A stretch of DNA of 64,000 nucleotides from Favolaschia claudopus (lineage: Eukaryota; Basidiomycota; Agaricomycetes; Agaricales; Mycenaceae). Below are positions 34,092-46,262 of the stretch, one piece after another (the stretch's first letter is position 1; every line of letters starts with the position of its first letter). A model generated the notes under the pieces. That model worked only from the letters and a program-made list of their open reading frames with translations. It did not search any database and had not been told where the DNA came from. The stretch is from NCBI GenBank assembly GCA_037176885.1, contig JAWWNJ010000130.1, positions 186,001 to 250,000 of the forward strand, read 5' to 3'. The translations under genes were made by a program, and so were the position numbers.

Positions 34092-35128
34092 ATCCATCTA
34101 TATCTATATAATCTATATAAGAACCAAAGACTTCGTGTCTGGGTGGGACAAGACAAGACAAACGAAAGGAACATTCGTATTGGCTGACCGCTAACAAAAT
34201 GCCGTGAACCGCCCCACTGGTGCGTCATTTTGTCGAGATGTTGAGTTCGTGCCCGCGTGCTCCACCCGTCTCTCTGCACGATGTCGATTCACTCGATGCT
34301 CAACCATGCCCGCCACAACGAGCCGTCTTCGCCCACTGCTGCCCAAGACGCCCTCTATGACTCAGCCGGAGCCCTTTTTGCTTAGCAGAACAATGGAGCG
34401 CGAGGGGAATCTCGGCGAGCTGAGTGCAGTCAGTGCTAGTCAGTGGTGCACCTGTGGAGATCAGAGCGAATCCTGTTTCAAGGAAGAGTCGGAATCAGGT
34501 CAGCAATTCAACAAAATGTCGTACCGGACCCGTTCAAAAGTAATTTTTCCTTAGTCCGAGTCTGAACGGCGTTCGGCGGGCCAAAAGAGATGAAGGAAGA
34601 GAGAAGCAAAGGAAAAAGAGAACGATGGTCGTTTGGTACGCGAGACTTGCGATCTGAGGACTTCACACTGATCTGAGGGGCACAGTCAGGCATTGTAAGG
34701 CCTGTAAACTTGCCACGATCATTGGCTCAACGAGCACGTCGGCAACGAGAGCTCGCTGGTGAAATTGAGGATCTATTGGACATCGAGGGATATAAAGGTT
34801 GTCATAGGTCTCGAGCGCAAACGCTACGGCGGAAAGTTGAACAAGGGGAACAAAGGTTAATGAATGCGGTTCGCGTCCACCCAATTGGAGCTGTATTGTC
34901 TAGCTTACTGTTTTGTTCGTCACAGATCCGACTCAGTCCTTAGATCAAGCCCTCGACCACAAATACGATGTCAATCAGCCTCGCCGCAATGACCGATATC
35001 GGGAAAGTTACCGAAGTAGGATGCTTTGGTATGAGGATGAGGTTCGGCGAGGCGTTTATGCTGAGGAACAACGACGGGAGATGATGCTTGGATGGCAACA
35101 AATTTCCCCAGGCATTTCAACATCGTAA
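34092..35128 (+). CDS. Repeat gene R1, copy B (unknown function)
   Basis: A TATA motif (34113-34120) precedes a leader shared with copies A and C. The first frame opens MPATTSRLRPLLPKTPSMTQ and continues EREGNLGELSAV. After probable introns a second conserved frame near 34730-34860 reads ARRQRELAGEIEDLLDIEGY and SRAQTLRRKVEQGEQR, a basic amphipathic helix region. A third frame (about 34920-35128) reads QPRRNDRYRESYRSRMLWYE and ends QQISPGISTS. Copies A, B and C share the first two parts, so the unit was multiplied. No zinc finger, RT or transposase motif; it could be a gag-like or host gene caught by an element. Intron borders are not resolved and the copy may be inactive. Confidence 0.45.
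34113..34129 (+). promoter_or_regulatory. TATA-like core promoter of R1
   Basis: CTATATAAGAACCAAAG is identical in all three R1 copies (also 59933-59949 and, reversed, 10654-10670), 60-90 bp before the shared leader ATGCCGTGAACCGC. Conservation and TATAA sequence suggest a core promoter; it has not been tested. Confidence 0.5.
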
Positions 35129-35810
35129 ACGGCAGAAGATGAGATTTTTGCATTGTATTTACTATATGTAAGAAACCAAGCCATTTGAGATGGAGTGAGC
35201 TCGCACACAGGGTGTGATGCGAGTCGTTTCGGCGGCTTCTTGGGAGAGAGGGAAGAGGGTGACCTGTGTTCTTGAGGCACAGAGGTCGGGAGTTGTGGGA
35301 CGAGCGCGTTGTGAGCGCTCGCCATCGTTGTATCCCAGCGACGAGGGACCGTGTTACTCTCGATCGGAGCCCCTGCAAACACCGGGGCCGTGGAGTAGTT
35401 AGACGCATACTCGGTCCAACCGAGAGCTGTGGTTCGCAGCATAAGTATCTTAGTCTTCACACATCGTAGTAGATTGCAAAGTAAAGATTAGATTATGTAA
35501 TGATGACAAGCGGAATATAAGGTATCAAACGTGTAAGTAAGTAATATAATAATATATGCCCGTCACAGTGCCCCCCCACACGGTTGGTGCCTGCTATGAA
35601 GCAGAAATTGAATATGCTCATCCCAGGATAGCATCACAATGGCCCCCCAAATTCTGCATCCCTAGGATGCAGAGATTCCCATCAAGGAGGAAAAAAAAAA
35701 GTTGGCCAGCTTTATTGGAGAATGCGGCAGTGATGCTCTGCATTATTGGCTGCCGCAATGGCATCTGGGAGATAGTCCAGATGCCTATCTTCAGTTGGCA
35801 GCCAGGGCGG
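35129..35810. other. No gene recognised
   Basis: Overlapping short frames only. A run of nine A residues lies at about 35692-35701. No structured repeat was seen. Confidence 0.4.
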
Positions 35811-36250
35811 ACTAGCAGAGCTTCAGAAGGATGATGTTCCTTCGTAAACTCTGCACTGCACCTGCAGTGTGTGTTCCACAGAGATCCTCAGGCCAGCCTC
35901 TATTGCTCTCGTCTGGCAAGAGATCTGAGCTAGGGTGCATCCCGCACGCTAGGCTCTGCTAACGCTCTGCCAGCTATGAGTCACAGACTCAGGGGATGCA
36001 CGCTGGGAGGGGACTAGCAGAGCTATAGCCTCCAAGCATAGACTCTGTTAGACTCTGTACTGCATCCGCAGTATCACCCTAAGAGCGCTCCAGGGCTTCC
36101 CTCCAGGCAGCAGCCTGTAGCTAGTTAGGCCCAGCCTGTATTACTCCTGTCTGGCCTGCGGGGTATGTTGAGTGCATCCCTGGCGCTATAGAGCTAACGC
36201 TCCAGCAGCCTCTGAGTCTAACGCTATGCATAGACTCTAGGATATGCACT
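35811..36250. repeat. Diverged tandem duplication, about 200-bp unit
   Basis: Both halves start GACTAGCAGAGCT (35811 and 36012) and share, in order, ACTCTG.ACTGCA, a TCTGGC segment, GTGCATCCC and a GAGTC..ACGC segment. Copies differ at many sites, so the duplication is old. Not coding. Confidence 0.6.
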
Positions 36251-36708
36251 CCGTATACACCCCCCTACAGCCCCCCCACTTTTTCTTCGTGTAGTCCATG
36301 CGAAGATGGCTGAGCAGGATCTGCACGACGAAAAATTATCACTCCCAGTTTGCAGGTTTTGGGAGAGAAAAATTTTCCAGGAGGAAATGTGGGTGTCGTT
36401 GAGAAGTGGGAGAAAGTGCTGGCCGGAATTCGTGTCCAGGAGCAGATGAAGTTGAATGGATAGTGATGTTTCAAGCTGGATGACGATGAGGGAGGATGAG
36501 AACATAGTATAGCGGCATGATGAGATGGTACGGGTGGAAGAGTTTGCGAGCAAGGCGGAATAGGATTTGAGTGTGGCGGTGGAGGTGAATGAAATGTGTT
36601 GGGTAGCATAGCTCATAATTGACCGTCGAGATTGCGGCCAGTAGATAAGTAGGTAGATAGAATCAAAGGAGATGGCATAATCGGAAGCGGACAAAGGTCG
36701 CAGCGGCT

Positions 36709-36951
36709 AGGTGCGTGCGGCGTCCTCAGAATCACCATATAGAATTACCTTACCTAAATTGGGAGTCGACTCAACTAGCCACCTAGTATGACCTACGACA
36801 CTCCCGGGTAATGCTGCAGCCGACGTGCCGATTCAGAGGATTGCAACATCCCCGAGTTTCCTGAAGATCAACATCGTTCGGGTAGGTGCGTGCGGCGTCC
36901 TCAGAATCACCATATAGAATTACCTTACCTAGAATTGGGAGTCGAGTCAAC
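36709..36951 (+). repeat. 68-bp direct repeats
   Basis: TAGGTGCGTGCGGCGTCCTC through GGGAGTCGA(C/G)TCAAC occurs at about 36709-36776 and 36883-36951, almost identical, with 106 bp between. They may be a local duplication or short direct ends of a small element; no LTR features were seen. Confidence 0.75.
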
Positions 36952-38849
36952 ATGTAGCAGTTACAATAGGTTAAAAATCATTAGAGCTTATTAGCAACTG
37001 GTGAAAAAATCTGCACCGATGATTTTCAAGTTCAGAAGGAAATTCAAATTGGCTGATCTGGGTTTATATTCAAACAGCCGCAAGGGCGGGATTACCTTGC
37101 TGAGTGTTCTAGACCACCAACTGCGGATAAGGGAGGTGAGGACAACAACCAACAGATACACTGTCGCTTTTTCACAGCTGCAGCCGGCCGGCGCCATAGC
37201 TGAGGAAACCCAACAAAGATTCCGTGCGGTTTCGGCGAGCTTTCCAGTATGGCACATTTAACGTGGGCCAGACCTGTTTGACAGCTGATGCAGTAGGGGT
37301 AAGAGAGTTCCCGGGCACATTTATTCCAATAGTGTGGCAAGAAATATTGACATCGCTCGAACAAATTTCATTGCGGATTCTTCCGCCGTCTTTGCCTTGG
37401 CAGACTGTATTCAGATGGCTGGAGCCATAACTACTGAGTGAAATCAAAAGTTCAAACTAAGCCGGGGCCGCGAATGGTTGGTCCCCTTCGCAGGACAAGG
37501 ATTTGGTGGATGCCGAGGTTCGCCGGAATGATTGCCATCAACACAGCTCTCATCAAATTCCCTTATCGGGTGCGCACGCTGGGCAAAATAGCGATGCTGT
37601 GGGACTCAGGGGCTTGAAAAAAATAAAAATCGAAAAAGGAAAGGGAGGGAAGAAAAAGAGAGAACTCGCCTCTCACCTTCGTTTGACCTCCAGTTTTCGG
37701 TAGACACCAATCTTGATGATAGACTGACTCGCTGCTGTCGTAATACCGCGGAAGAACGCGTTCAACGTTGAGTTTGGCGCGGGCTCGACGAAAACGGAAT
37801 ATTGGGTGAGAAGTTGCCGTTTCCGATTAAATTTCACGGATTTTGCCGCGCATCTCGTGCTGAGAAAAAATAGCAACTGTCCAAAACGGGTTTTATTCCA
37901 CGGCCCGTTTAATGCTTGTGCGCGCATCAGCCAAACATGCCACGAAACTCCGACGCTCTCAACGACTTCGACCTTCAAGCAACCTTCAAGTTAGCTTCAA
38001 GCTCAACAAGAGTGTGGTCTTAGAACTCTCCGCCGGCCGCAATATTCGCCGCTTGTTCTTGTTCTACGACTGTATCTGCTTCTTCGTCAACCTCTCGCTG
38101 CCTACGGATCGTTTTCGGCCTTCAGCAAACCCGCCTACTCACCTCTGGATCTGGCTGCACCTCTGTGCTGATATAATCCCAAGCATCAAGCTTCAAGATC
38201 CTGGTACTCTCAAGAGTTCCGGTCTCTCAGCTTTTTTGTGAGGTGCGTATGTCAATCTATATCGTCTCGAGCGGAGGTTAACATTGTAATGCAACGCATA
38301 ACTATCTTAGTATCTGTGTTTGCCCCACCATACCACTCACTCCACCACACCACCACAACGTGCTGCTGCCGCCGCTGCCACACCCGTACCACACCGCAGC
38401 GGCACCGACACCAAACTCGCGCCACTCGCAGCCCGCCGCTGCCTCGTCGAACGACGAGGCCTCGCCGAATACACGCGACCCGATGCTACCGACACCGGCT
38501 CGCGTCCGCACCGCCGCATGTGCCGCCACCGTCGTCCATTTTGCCGACTGCGCCGACACCGCGCCACCCCTACCGCCTCGCCAAACTCCGAAGCCCCGCC
38601 GACCACCCACGACTCGACGCTACCCAGGCGCCACCGAATCTACACCGCCGTCCTCTCGCCTTTGCTACCGACGCACGCGTACACGCCTCACCGCCTTTCG
38701 GAGAAGATTGTTTGCGCGCTCGCAAGCACGATTGTCGACGTGCATGGGCTCCGCGTATCCAAGAATATGCACCATTTCAATGTAAACTACGTTATTACAA
38801 CTGTAGAGACTAAAAAAAATGTATGTAGTATACAAAATATATGTTTTCA
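36952..38849. other. No confident gene; biased sequence
   Basis: Frames at 37001-37261 and 37912-38241 have no recognisable domain. 38330-38720 is rich in CCAC/CCGC, which opens long frames on both strands by composition alone. A transcript start may exist near 37800 but nothing supports it. Confidence 0.4.
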
Positions 38850-41800
38850 TTAAACAAATGTTAATAAAGTCTGTCCTTGAGCTTTCTCAAGCCCGAGATG
38901 AACTCGAACTGACCTCTCGAGTTCGGCGTCTCTCGCGGGCACACAACGGGGTCGATCCTTTGCCGTTGACTTGCGCCCAACGCAGAGGACGATAGATTGT
39001 TCTTGACAGTCCTGACACGGGTTAGTGCACCAATACCAACGCGACTTGCCCTTGCCGTCGGGATTGGCGCAGCGCGGGCAAGAACGTACACGCTGCTTCT
39101 GTTCTGCAGGTACCGGCATGCTCTCGGCGACTCGTTGGATGCTCAAACCTGTTGTCGCAATTGCGGCAGCCTCTGAAATGTTGTTTTGCGCCGAAATTTG
39201 TTGCACTCGTGAAGTCGAGGGAATGGAGTTGGATGGGATCCTACAAAATATTAGCAATATTCAATCGAGCAGAGCTCACAATTAAGCTCACTGAGTGATA
39301 CTGCTAAGGCCGCTGGTCACTTGAAGTCTAGTAGGGGGGCCCGACTGAGCGTTGACTATTTTGTCAGCTCGTTTCGGGTCTTGTAGTGTCTTGTCCAACG
39401 ATTGAATTTTGCCTCGCGCATCGGCGCAGCTTTGTCGAACATTTGCGGAGTCCTTGTAAGCTCCATTCAAATGGGCGGTAAGTTGTTCCTCCATCTTCGG
39501 ATCTGAATCAGAAATAGACGGAACAGCAATGCAAAAATCATATCTCACTTTGTAGAAACAGCCATCCCGCACCTCTGCCTCTCGATTATAAACCACAGCA
39601 GCCTCGGTAGAAATCACGGTCTTGCACTTCTGGAAGGCCTTCGATGTCTGCATGAGATGACTGAATAAGGGGATTTCGAGTCCATGGACTGGTAAAATAG
39701 CCTTGCGCGTTCCTTGCATGCGAGCCAAGTAACGCTGCTTCTGAGGATGTTTGGAGTTTACCTCTTCGTTATACGGCTGAATCCCGAGAGGTTCGCAGAC
39801 AGCTCTTGGAATTTTGATGATACCAACACACTGTTCGGTTTGTTGATACAAATTGCCGTTTACCCACGTCAACGGAGTAGGTGGGCGACCATATCCCTCT
39901 GCGAGAGTTATTTCTAACTCTTGGATACTGTTTGACAGCCAGATCGAGTCGTGGCCAGTATATTTCTTGCCCGTCGAATTAAAATGTCCGACCTAATGAC
40001 CAGTTAGATAAAAAATTGTAATAGACAGTTGAGAAGGACTCACACGGAGGTTATGGCGTAGAACGAGGTCAAGGAGACAAGACACCATATGTCGAACGGA
40101 GGCTGCGTGAGACGGAAGTTTGGCGAGGAGATGGGTGTGCACACCGCCTTCAACCATGTTCGTACCTCGAACACAACGATAGATCGGCAGTCCATCCGCT
40201 TTCTTGTCAAAGCCGAGGCAATAGTATAGCTGGACACCAGGGGGATCTGAGACGAAGCCATTCTTTATCAACTCAAGAATGTTTTTTGCGATCTTCCATG
40301 CGGCCGAGTTGAATAGAGGTAGCTTTGTTTTGCTGTCAAGAAGGGGACCCCAAGTCATAAAGACAGCATGGACCAGCGGATACAAATCTTCGGGAGGTGG
40401 GATAGTGCGACGGCAGTGACGCCATAGCCACTTGGGATGAAAGCGAAGCATGTCTTGCCAAGTAACATTCTTCGTTTTGAGATATGCTTCGATTTGGGCT
40501 TTGTCAGCAGGATGAGGAATCAGCAACGCGTCGCGTAGCGCCCGCGAAAATGACACCCGCAGCCCGTGATTTCGAGAAATGTAAATCATGTTGAAGACAT
40601 GAAATACATCCTTGAGGACGCGGCTACGAACGAGGAGGGCATAAGTTGCAAGCACAACGAACGGAATGTCGCCCAAGATAGAGGCGCCCTCAGCCGCACT
40701 ATTCTCATCTCGGTCCGAGGAAGCCTGCGACTGGTGCGGGGAAGACTCCGAGTTGCGATCCGCACCATCTTCTTGCTCAATTTCATCCAACGCCTCGCCC
40801 AGACCCATCAGATCATTTTCCAGATCTTCTGAATCATTGAGCGGTTGCAAATTTTTGGATTGGGGGTTTGGAGGATGAAGAACTGGAACCATAGAAGGTT
40901 GGGGTAAATTGGAGGCGGAAGAGGATTTGGGGTCGACTGCGTGGAGCACGCGAACATGACTTCGGTGCAAGAATGTCGAATGGAGGGTTTCCGTAGGTTT
41001 TTAGGGAACGGGTTTTATCGTTTTGACCAACAACAGCGCCTGGAATCAGTAATTCTTGCACCGTAATCACAGTTCGTGTCGCAGTGAGTTTCGTTCCATT
41101 GAAAGTTTCCAAGATAGCAGCAGCCGACACAACCCCGCGTGCTGCAACTTTCTTGTTATCGTCGGTGAGAAGTAGTACCGGAGTATTGGGTGGTGTATTG
41201 GGCTCGATAGCGGCAGGCAGTGGTGTCGCGCTGATTTTCCGGTAAAGGATAAGCGCTGCATAAGCATCGCGAGCCGCGTGTTGTTGCTGAACAACGGAGA
41301 GGTCCAAATCTGACCAGTTGCTGCTAATCCGTTCGCTGAGTCGTTGAGGGAAGCGTTGGCCAAGCACAGAAGCAACTAGATCAACTAGAGATAAGTTTGC
41401 CTTGGATATCAAGAACCGATCCTTCGCGAAGCTTCCAAGCTCAAGCGCGCCTGCAAACGAGCCAGGAGGCTGACCACATGCAGTAGCGAGCCGGCATAGG
41501 TCAGAATTCACGCTACGGCCCGCTTTTATGATTCGCGGTTCACGGAGGAGGTTCATCAGCTCGAATGGCAAGGCTTTTCGCTTGAGCATTTCACCAATCT
41601 TTTCAATTGTGAGTCAAGATAATTCATGGCGTATTAGGGGAAGCCTACTTACCTGTAGAACATGGACTAGATACTTGTATGCGATCTGGAGTACAGCTGG
41701 TGGACCTTGCTGAGCCAAGCGGCCATGCGGAGTTATATCAATGTTCCATTCCGAGCCAAAACCTACGACAATGTAGCCACCGGCAGTCTGCGGCACATCA

Positions 41801-42747
41801 TCTAGAATGCTCCGCATAACATTATTAATCGTGGTTGTGTCGTTGTGGACGGATGGATGGATGGATAACGGAGTCGCAGTCAACAAAGAGCGGAAGTTCC
41901 GCATGTTTCTCGACAGGTGTAACTTTGTCCAGAAGGGAGGGGAATAGCTTTTCGAGCATGGGTTTGTCGGACATGTTGTCAGTGTAGAAGACTTCAGGTG
42001 AGTCATGGCCGTATATCACTAGATCATCGGCCAGGCGGCGTAAAGCATCTTCATATTGTGAATGGGATTTGGTTGCGACAAGTACGCAGACCTTAATCTC
42101 GCCTTTCTCGTTTGTGACGGTAAGAAGGGCTGTGAAGATCGGCACTCCATCGACTTTGAAGACATGTTTTGCAAGCTAAAATGCGGTGAGCAGAAGGATC
42201 TTGACTGTCATTAGAGAGCTCATACCTTGTGGCTATGATCAATCGCGCAAATTCGAGCAGACAACATCGCGGTATGTTGATTTAGAGCACCGCGGTACGA
42301 CTCGATGAAGTTATCGTAAATGTCACGCAGCCATTGGCCGCTTGGAGTGAAACCATGAAACCCAGATGCAGAACAATCTTCGAATGGTAGAAAAGGTTCG
42401 TACGTAGCTCCCGGAATTTTCATTCGCATCTGATGAACCTTCGCGCGAAGATACTGAAGTCGGATCTCGTCATAGCGGCGAAGGTGTGGCATCCGAAAGA
42501 CGTCTGCCACCTCCTCGGCTCCCATTCCATGCTGAAAACATGAACGGAGGACTCCAAATGCTCGAGTAGACAGGCCGCTTCGCCACGTGAGATGTGCAGG
42601 GAATTCGGCTACGAGTTCGAGGGGTAACTTCTTCATTACTCTCTGATCCCAGGAGCGGAAACGAGCACCACATCCTCCGGACTTCTTTGTGCATCCGTAT
42701 ATCCAGCCAATAATCCAGAAGCAAGCATCAAGGTCAACATATGACAT
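38850..42747 (-). pseudogene. DUF6729-type DDE-like transposase fused to WRN-like exonuclease, decayed
   Basis: Exons read inward from 42747. The N-terminal part has a cysteine-containing GCTKKSGGCGARFRSWD module (DUF6729-like, from memory). An RNase H-like region follows (ICAIDHSHK, intron 42225-42176, KVDGVPIFTALLTV, VFYTDNMSDK). Then comes a DnaQ/WRN-type 3'-5' exonuclease: VVGFGSEWNID, AGRSVNSDLCRL, SNWSDLDLS and HAARDAYAAL. The first motif normally has D where G stands here, so a metal ligand is missing. The C-terminal half (about 40960-38860) has long helical segments and ends with RSCPRCANPDGKG..WCTNPCQDC, a zinc-binding tail. Lesions: a frameshift in a TCCATCCATCCATCC run near 41855 and another near 40965. 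Introns near 41650-41600, 40042-39993 and 39295-39245 are canonical. The fusion itself recurs in basidiomycetes as I recall; transposon origin is inferred. Confidence 0.7.
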
Positions 42748-43072
42748 TATTTATCGTTGAATATTCTGTGGTTAAGATACCCACGTTGAGGTAAGAGGTT
42801 TTGTCAATTTCCGAGGTTGTGCTCCGAGGCATCGACACCTATCTTGGTTGCCGTTTGTGGTTTACAGGACATTGTGTGGTCCAGATTCATGGATTTGAGG
42901 CAGTTTTAGGTTCAGGATGGAGTCCTGCTGCAGTCAGTGACATTTTCCGAAAGTTGGGCCAAAATCCGAGAAAATCAGTTTCTTCAACAGATCAAATCGG
43001 GGATAAGATAGACGTCACCCGGATCCGGCACGTGGTTATGTAAGCCGAAACATCATGTCAACAAAGTCCTTA
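42748..43072. other. 5' flank of the preceding gene; nothing else seen
   Basis: Would hold the promoter of the minus-strand gene ending at 42747. No TATA motif or conserved element stood out. Confidence 0.4.
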
Positions 43073-43936
43073 TACTCGGTGTTACAAAAAGTAACCGATA
43101 ATTTGGTCACTCCTTCACGGACACGTGATATTTTCTTGAAGTGTCGCGCTTCAAATATACCCCTGACAATTCTCTACAGCATACATGAAAAGATCCGTGA
43201 CATTCCTTGTCTGAGGCTCCTGAGGCTTGTCAACAAACTGAACGTCATACTATTTTTGCATGCAGCTGGCACAAACCACACAAAAACTCGAAAGATATCC
43301 ACAGTATCTGATCAACGCACCGGATTTCCAACTTGCATTTGATAAAAACGACACTATCCCATCCAGTCATACAAAATACTTGAAAACGGCCTCAAAATAG
43401 TGTGAAAACAGGTCGCGCATATTTCACCTCCAATTTGTCCTTGTTGTTGATCCCGGTTAATGAGGAGGGCTGAATAACTCTTGGTTACTTGACTGACACA
43501 GAGAGCAAGAGAGCTGCTGGAATTTTCACATTAGTTCCATCTTTTTGTAGCAAAACGAGCTGATACCCAGCTTGAAACTGAATCAAATCTGAGTGGTGGA
43601 ATTCAGACGCTCAAAAAAGCCCCAATGACATGGTTCACACAGACCAAATTTGGTCAGACAATAGAATGGTGTATAAAATACAATATAGAATACTTAAAAC
43701 TGTGTTTCCTGTGCCAACAAAGCGAGAGCCAAATGGTTTCTTCTAAATAAGGCAAAATGTTAGCTGTCAGATTGAACCGACTGGTGCGAGAGACTCGCGG
43801 CGTCGTTTCTCACAAACCGCCATGCAAATGGGTACAGATCATCCCAATGAACATTCCTATGTGCTTGACTCAACGAAATACTACACGATTCGGCCTAAAA
43901 TGGCACATTGTCGGTCACTTTTTGTAACACCGAGTA
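43073..43936. mobile_element. 864-bp MITE, CTCGGTGTTACAAAAAGT ends
   Basis: TA + CTCGGTGTTACAAAAAGTRA at the left and complement + TA at the right (25-bp repeats). The motif GGTGTTACAAAAAGT resembles ends of Tc1/mariner-type elements as I recall. The interior has no transposase-like frame. Confidence 0.85.
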
Positions 43937-44223
43937 ACTCTGGGCACAACAACATATTGATAATTCTAAGACCACCAAACTGTAGCTAGGAGGTCTATCT
44001 ACGATTTGATGGAACGGATTCAGCCAATAATTCCTTGTTGAAAAGTTATAAGGTGATCTTTCCAAAAAAGGCAACCCATTCTAAAAAGCTTCCAAACTCA
44101 TTTTCGACGTGTTTGGGCCCATCTTGCGAAAAATCCTTCCACCATCTGGCGGATTACATAAGCTTACATACACAGTACACGTGATATATCCGCGATCATA
44201 GACGCGACGCGACGCGCCATGTA

Positions 44224-44658
44224 TAAGGATGTACACGGGTCCCGGGTCTACCCGCGGTTTTGTACCCGGGGTCTGGCGGGTACGGGTACGGGTCAGCACC
44301 TCGCAGACCCGCTCGATACCGTGTACCCGCGCGGGTAGACCCGTGAGTCCCGGCATGCTCGGCTGAAGCTCGGCTAAGGCCTTTACCGACGCCGCCCAGC
44401 CTGCCCCTACCCGAGAAACGGCCGAAACGCGGGAGACCGCCACCTGGAATGATTCTCGTCATCGGAAAAGAGTCGAAAACGGGCCGAGCAGTGATTTGAT
44501 GTGCGTTTTGGGTTGTCCGGAACATGCCGAGAGCTCTGCCGCATACCCGCGGGTGACCCGTGCGGGTTTACGGGTCGGGTCTTCCACGGGTACGGTACTT
44601 GCGGGTAGGGGTACGGGTCGGCGTCTGGGACCCGCGGGTGGACCCGTGTCCAACCTTA
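44224..44658. mobile_element. 435-bp GC-rich hAT-type MITE
   Basis: Ends TAAGG(A/T)TG(T/G)ACACGGGTC and complement. Perfect 8-bp TSD GCCATGTA at 44216-44223 and 44659-44666. Interior is full of GGGTACGGGT/ACCCGC direct and inverted units. No ORF. Confidence 0.93.
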
Positions 44659-44835
44659 GCCATGTAAGCTTTGGAATACACTGTTTAGTGTGAGGAAAGT
44701 ATGACTCGGCCCTCCCTTTCAGATATGCTACACCAGCACCAGGACTTACTCATCCACTGTATCCTCTGTGTACCTTCCCCCCAACAGAGGTCAGACTGCG
44801 GATTTAACTAGGATTCAAACTTAGAGGACATACTG

Positions 44836-45080
44836 TAGTATTTTGTTCAATTCGTAAGCCGATTTGAGGTGTGACATTTCATACGAACCTGACCTTTCGT
44901 ATGGAAGTCCGGACCGGTGTGACTTGCGAAAATTTTCGTTTTTTACCCCATTTTGGGCCGAAAACAGGCGAAAATCCGTGTGACTTTGGGGGACCATTCG
45001 TCTGAGACCCTCGTGACACTGTGACTCGCCAAAATTTTCGGGCTTGTGACAAGTGACAAAACGAATTGAAGGAAATACTA
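44836..45080. mobile_element. MITE family M2, copy 2
   Basis: 245 bp with TAGTATTTTGTTCAATTCGTA and complement, matching 32678-32938 along its length with small indels. Confidence 0.88.
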
Positions 45081-46262
45081 TTACTACAGTGTGCAACACA
45101 TATGTATTTACTTAATGGGTGGGGCGGCCGGTGGCCCGAGAGCCTCCAGTTTCTTACTTAAGCTGTGAACCTAAAGTTCCCAAGACCTCAAAATCGCAAA
45201 CAGAGTAAGTTGATTTTTCAGGATTTGGCGGGTGGCTGTGCAAACGTAATGCTTATATAAGGGTGCCGGATTGGGGTGACGTCTATCTTATCACCGAGCC
45301 TGTGATCATCAAATGATGATTCAAAGCGATCTCAGCGGGCAAGTTGCTGTATCGTTCGTCTTCAAGAGACTCTCCGCGTCGAAGACTCTGTATCTAGATA
45401 GGTAGCTATTCCCTGCTCAAACTGTGAGTGCTTGAGAATTTTCACTGTATAGTTATTTGAGGTGACTTCAATTATATCCGCCTGCTCCCTGGCCAGCCGG
45501 GAAGAGTGAGAGACCAAACCGAGGCTTCCGCCGAGCTGCGAAAAAGCGGATTGCTGTGTCGGCTATCTCGGCTAGATTGAGATAAAGATCCAAACCTCGA
45601 ACTGCAACCACGAATTCAAATACCAACCACAATTTCGACCACAGTACGCTGAGATCAGAGCCCACGACCGCAACTAAATAATAAGCAACGAAAAAAGCTT
45701 TTATAAGAAATGCATATTACATTGGCTTTTTCTGATCTAGTAGGACGAGGTATCACTTTAGAAGACTTGTAAATTCTCTCGGACTTTCATTCCGTCGACT
45801 CGAGTCTCGGAGTCGGAGATTCTACAAACAAAACAGATTCCCAAGTATCAACACAGAAAACTGAATAGTAGTATTCATGATCTGACGACTCATAAACTAT
45901 CAACTTCAAGGGATCACCATGACATCCACAGCTTTCATTTAATTGGGCTGAAGTTGCTCCAACTCTTATCAACAAATGTAGAAATGGAGTCGTGTGTGCT
46001 CGGGGGATTGTCAAGATCAGATCAAGAACACGGTCTTTGAAACATAGACCCTCTTACCGCGCCCGAAAATGTAATGCTGGTCAATGCTGCTAGCAAAAGA
46101 TATACAACAACATGCATATGGGGTTAGTTCCAGGAAGATCAACGCACTTTGAGGTCAACAAAGGTCTTGAATAGCGGTAAATATAATGGCAGTGAGTTGA
46201 ACAGATGGCCCGGGAGGATAGGCTGATTTGAATGAATTTGCGAGTTTCATGCGCGAGGATTG
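45081..46262. other. No gene recognised
   Basis: Short frames only. A segment near 46111-46165 (TATGGGGTTAGTCC to GATCAACGCAC..GGTCAACAA) resembles 10822-10886, hinting at a remnant of a shared repeat. Confidence 0.45.

Noticed and set aside
36709..36951. LTR pair
   Set aside because: The repeats are only 68 bp, lack TG..CA ends and enclose 106 bp without retroelement sequence.
38302..38853. Long frames on both strands
   Set aside because: GC-rich CCAC/CGCC composition keeps all six frames open; no codon or domain support.
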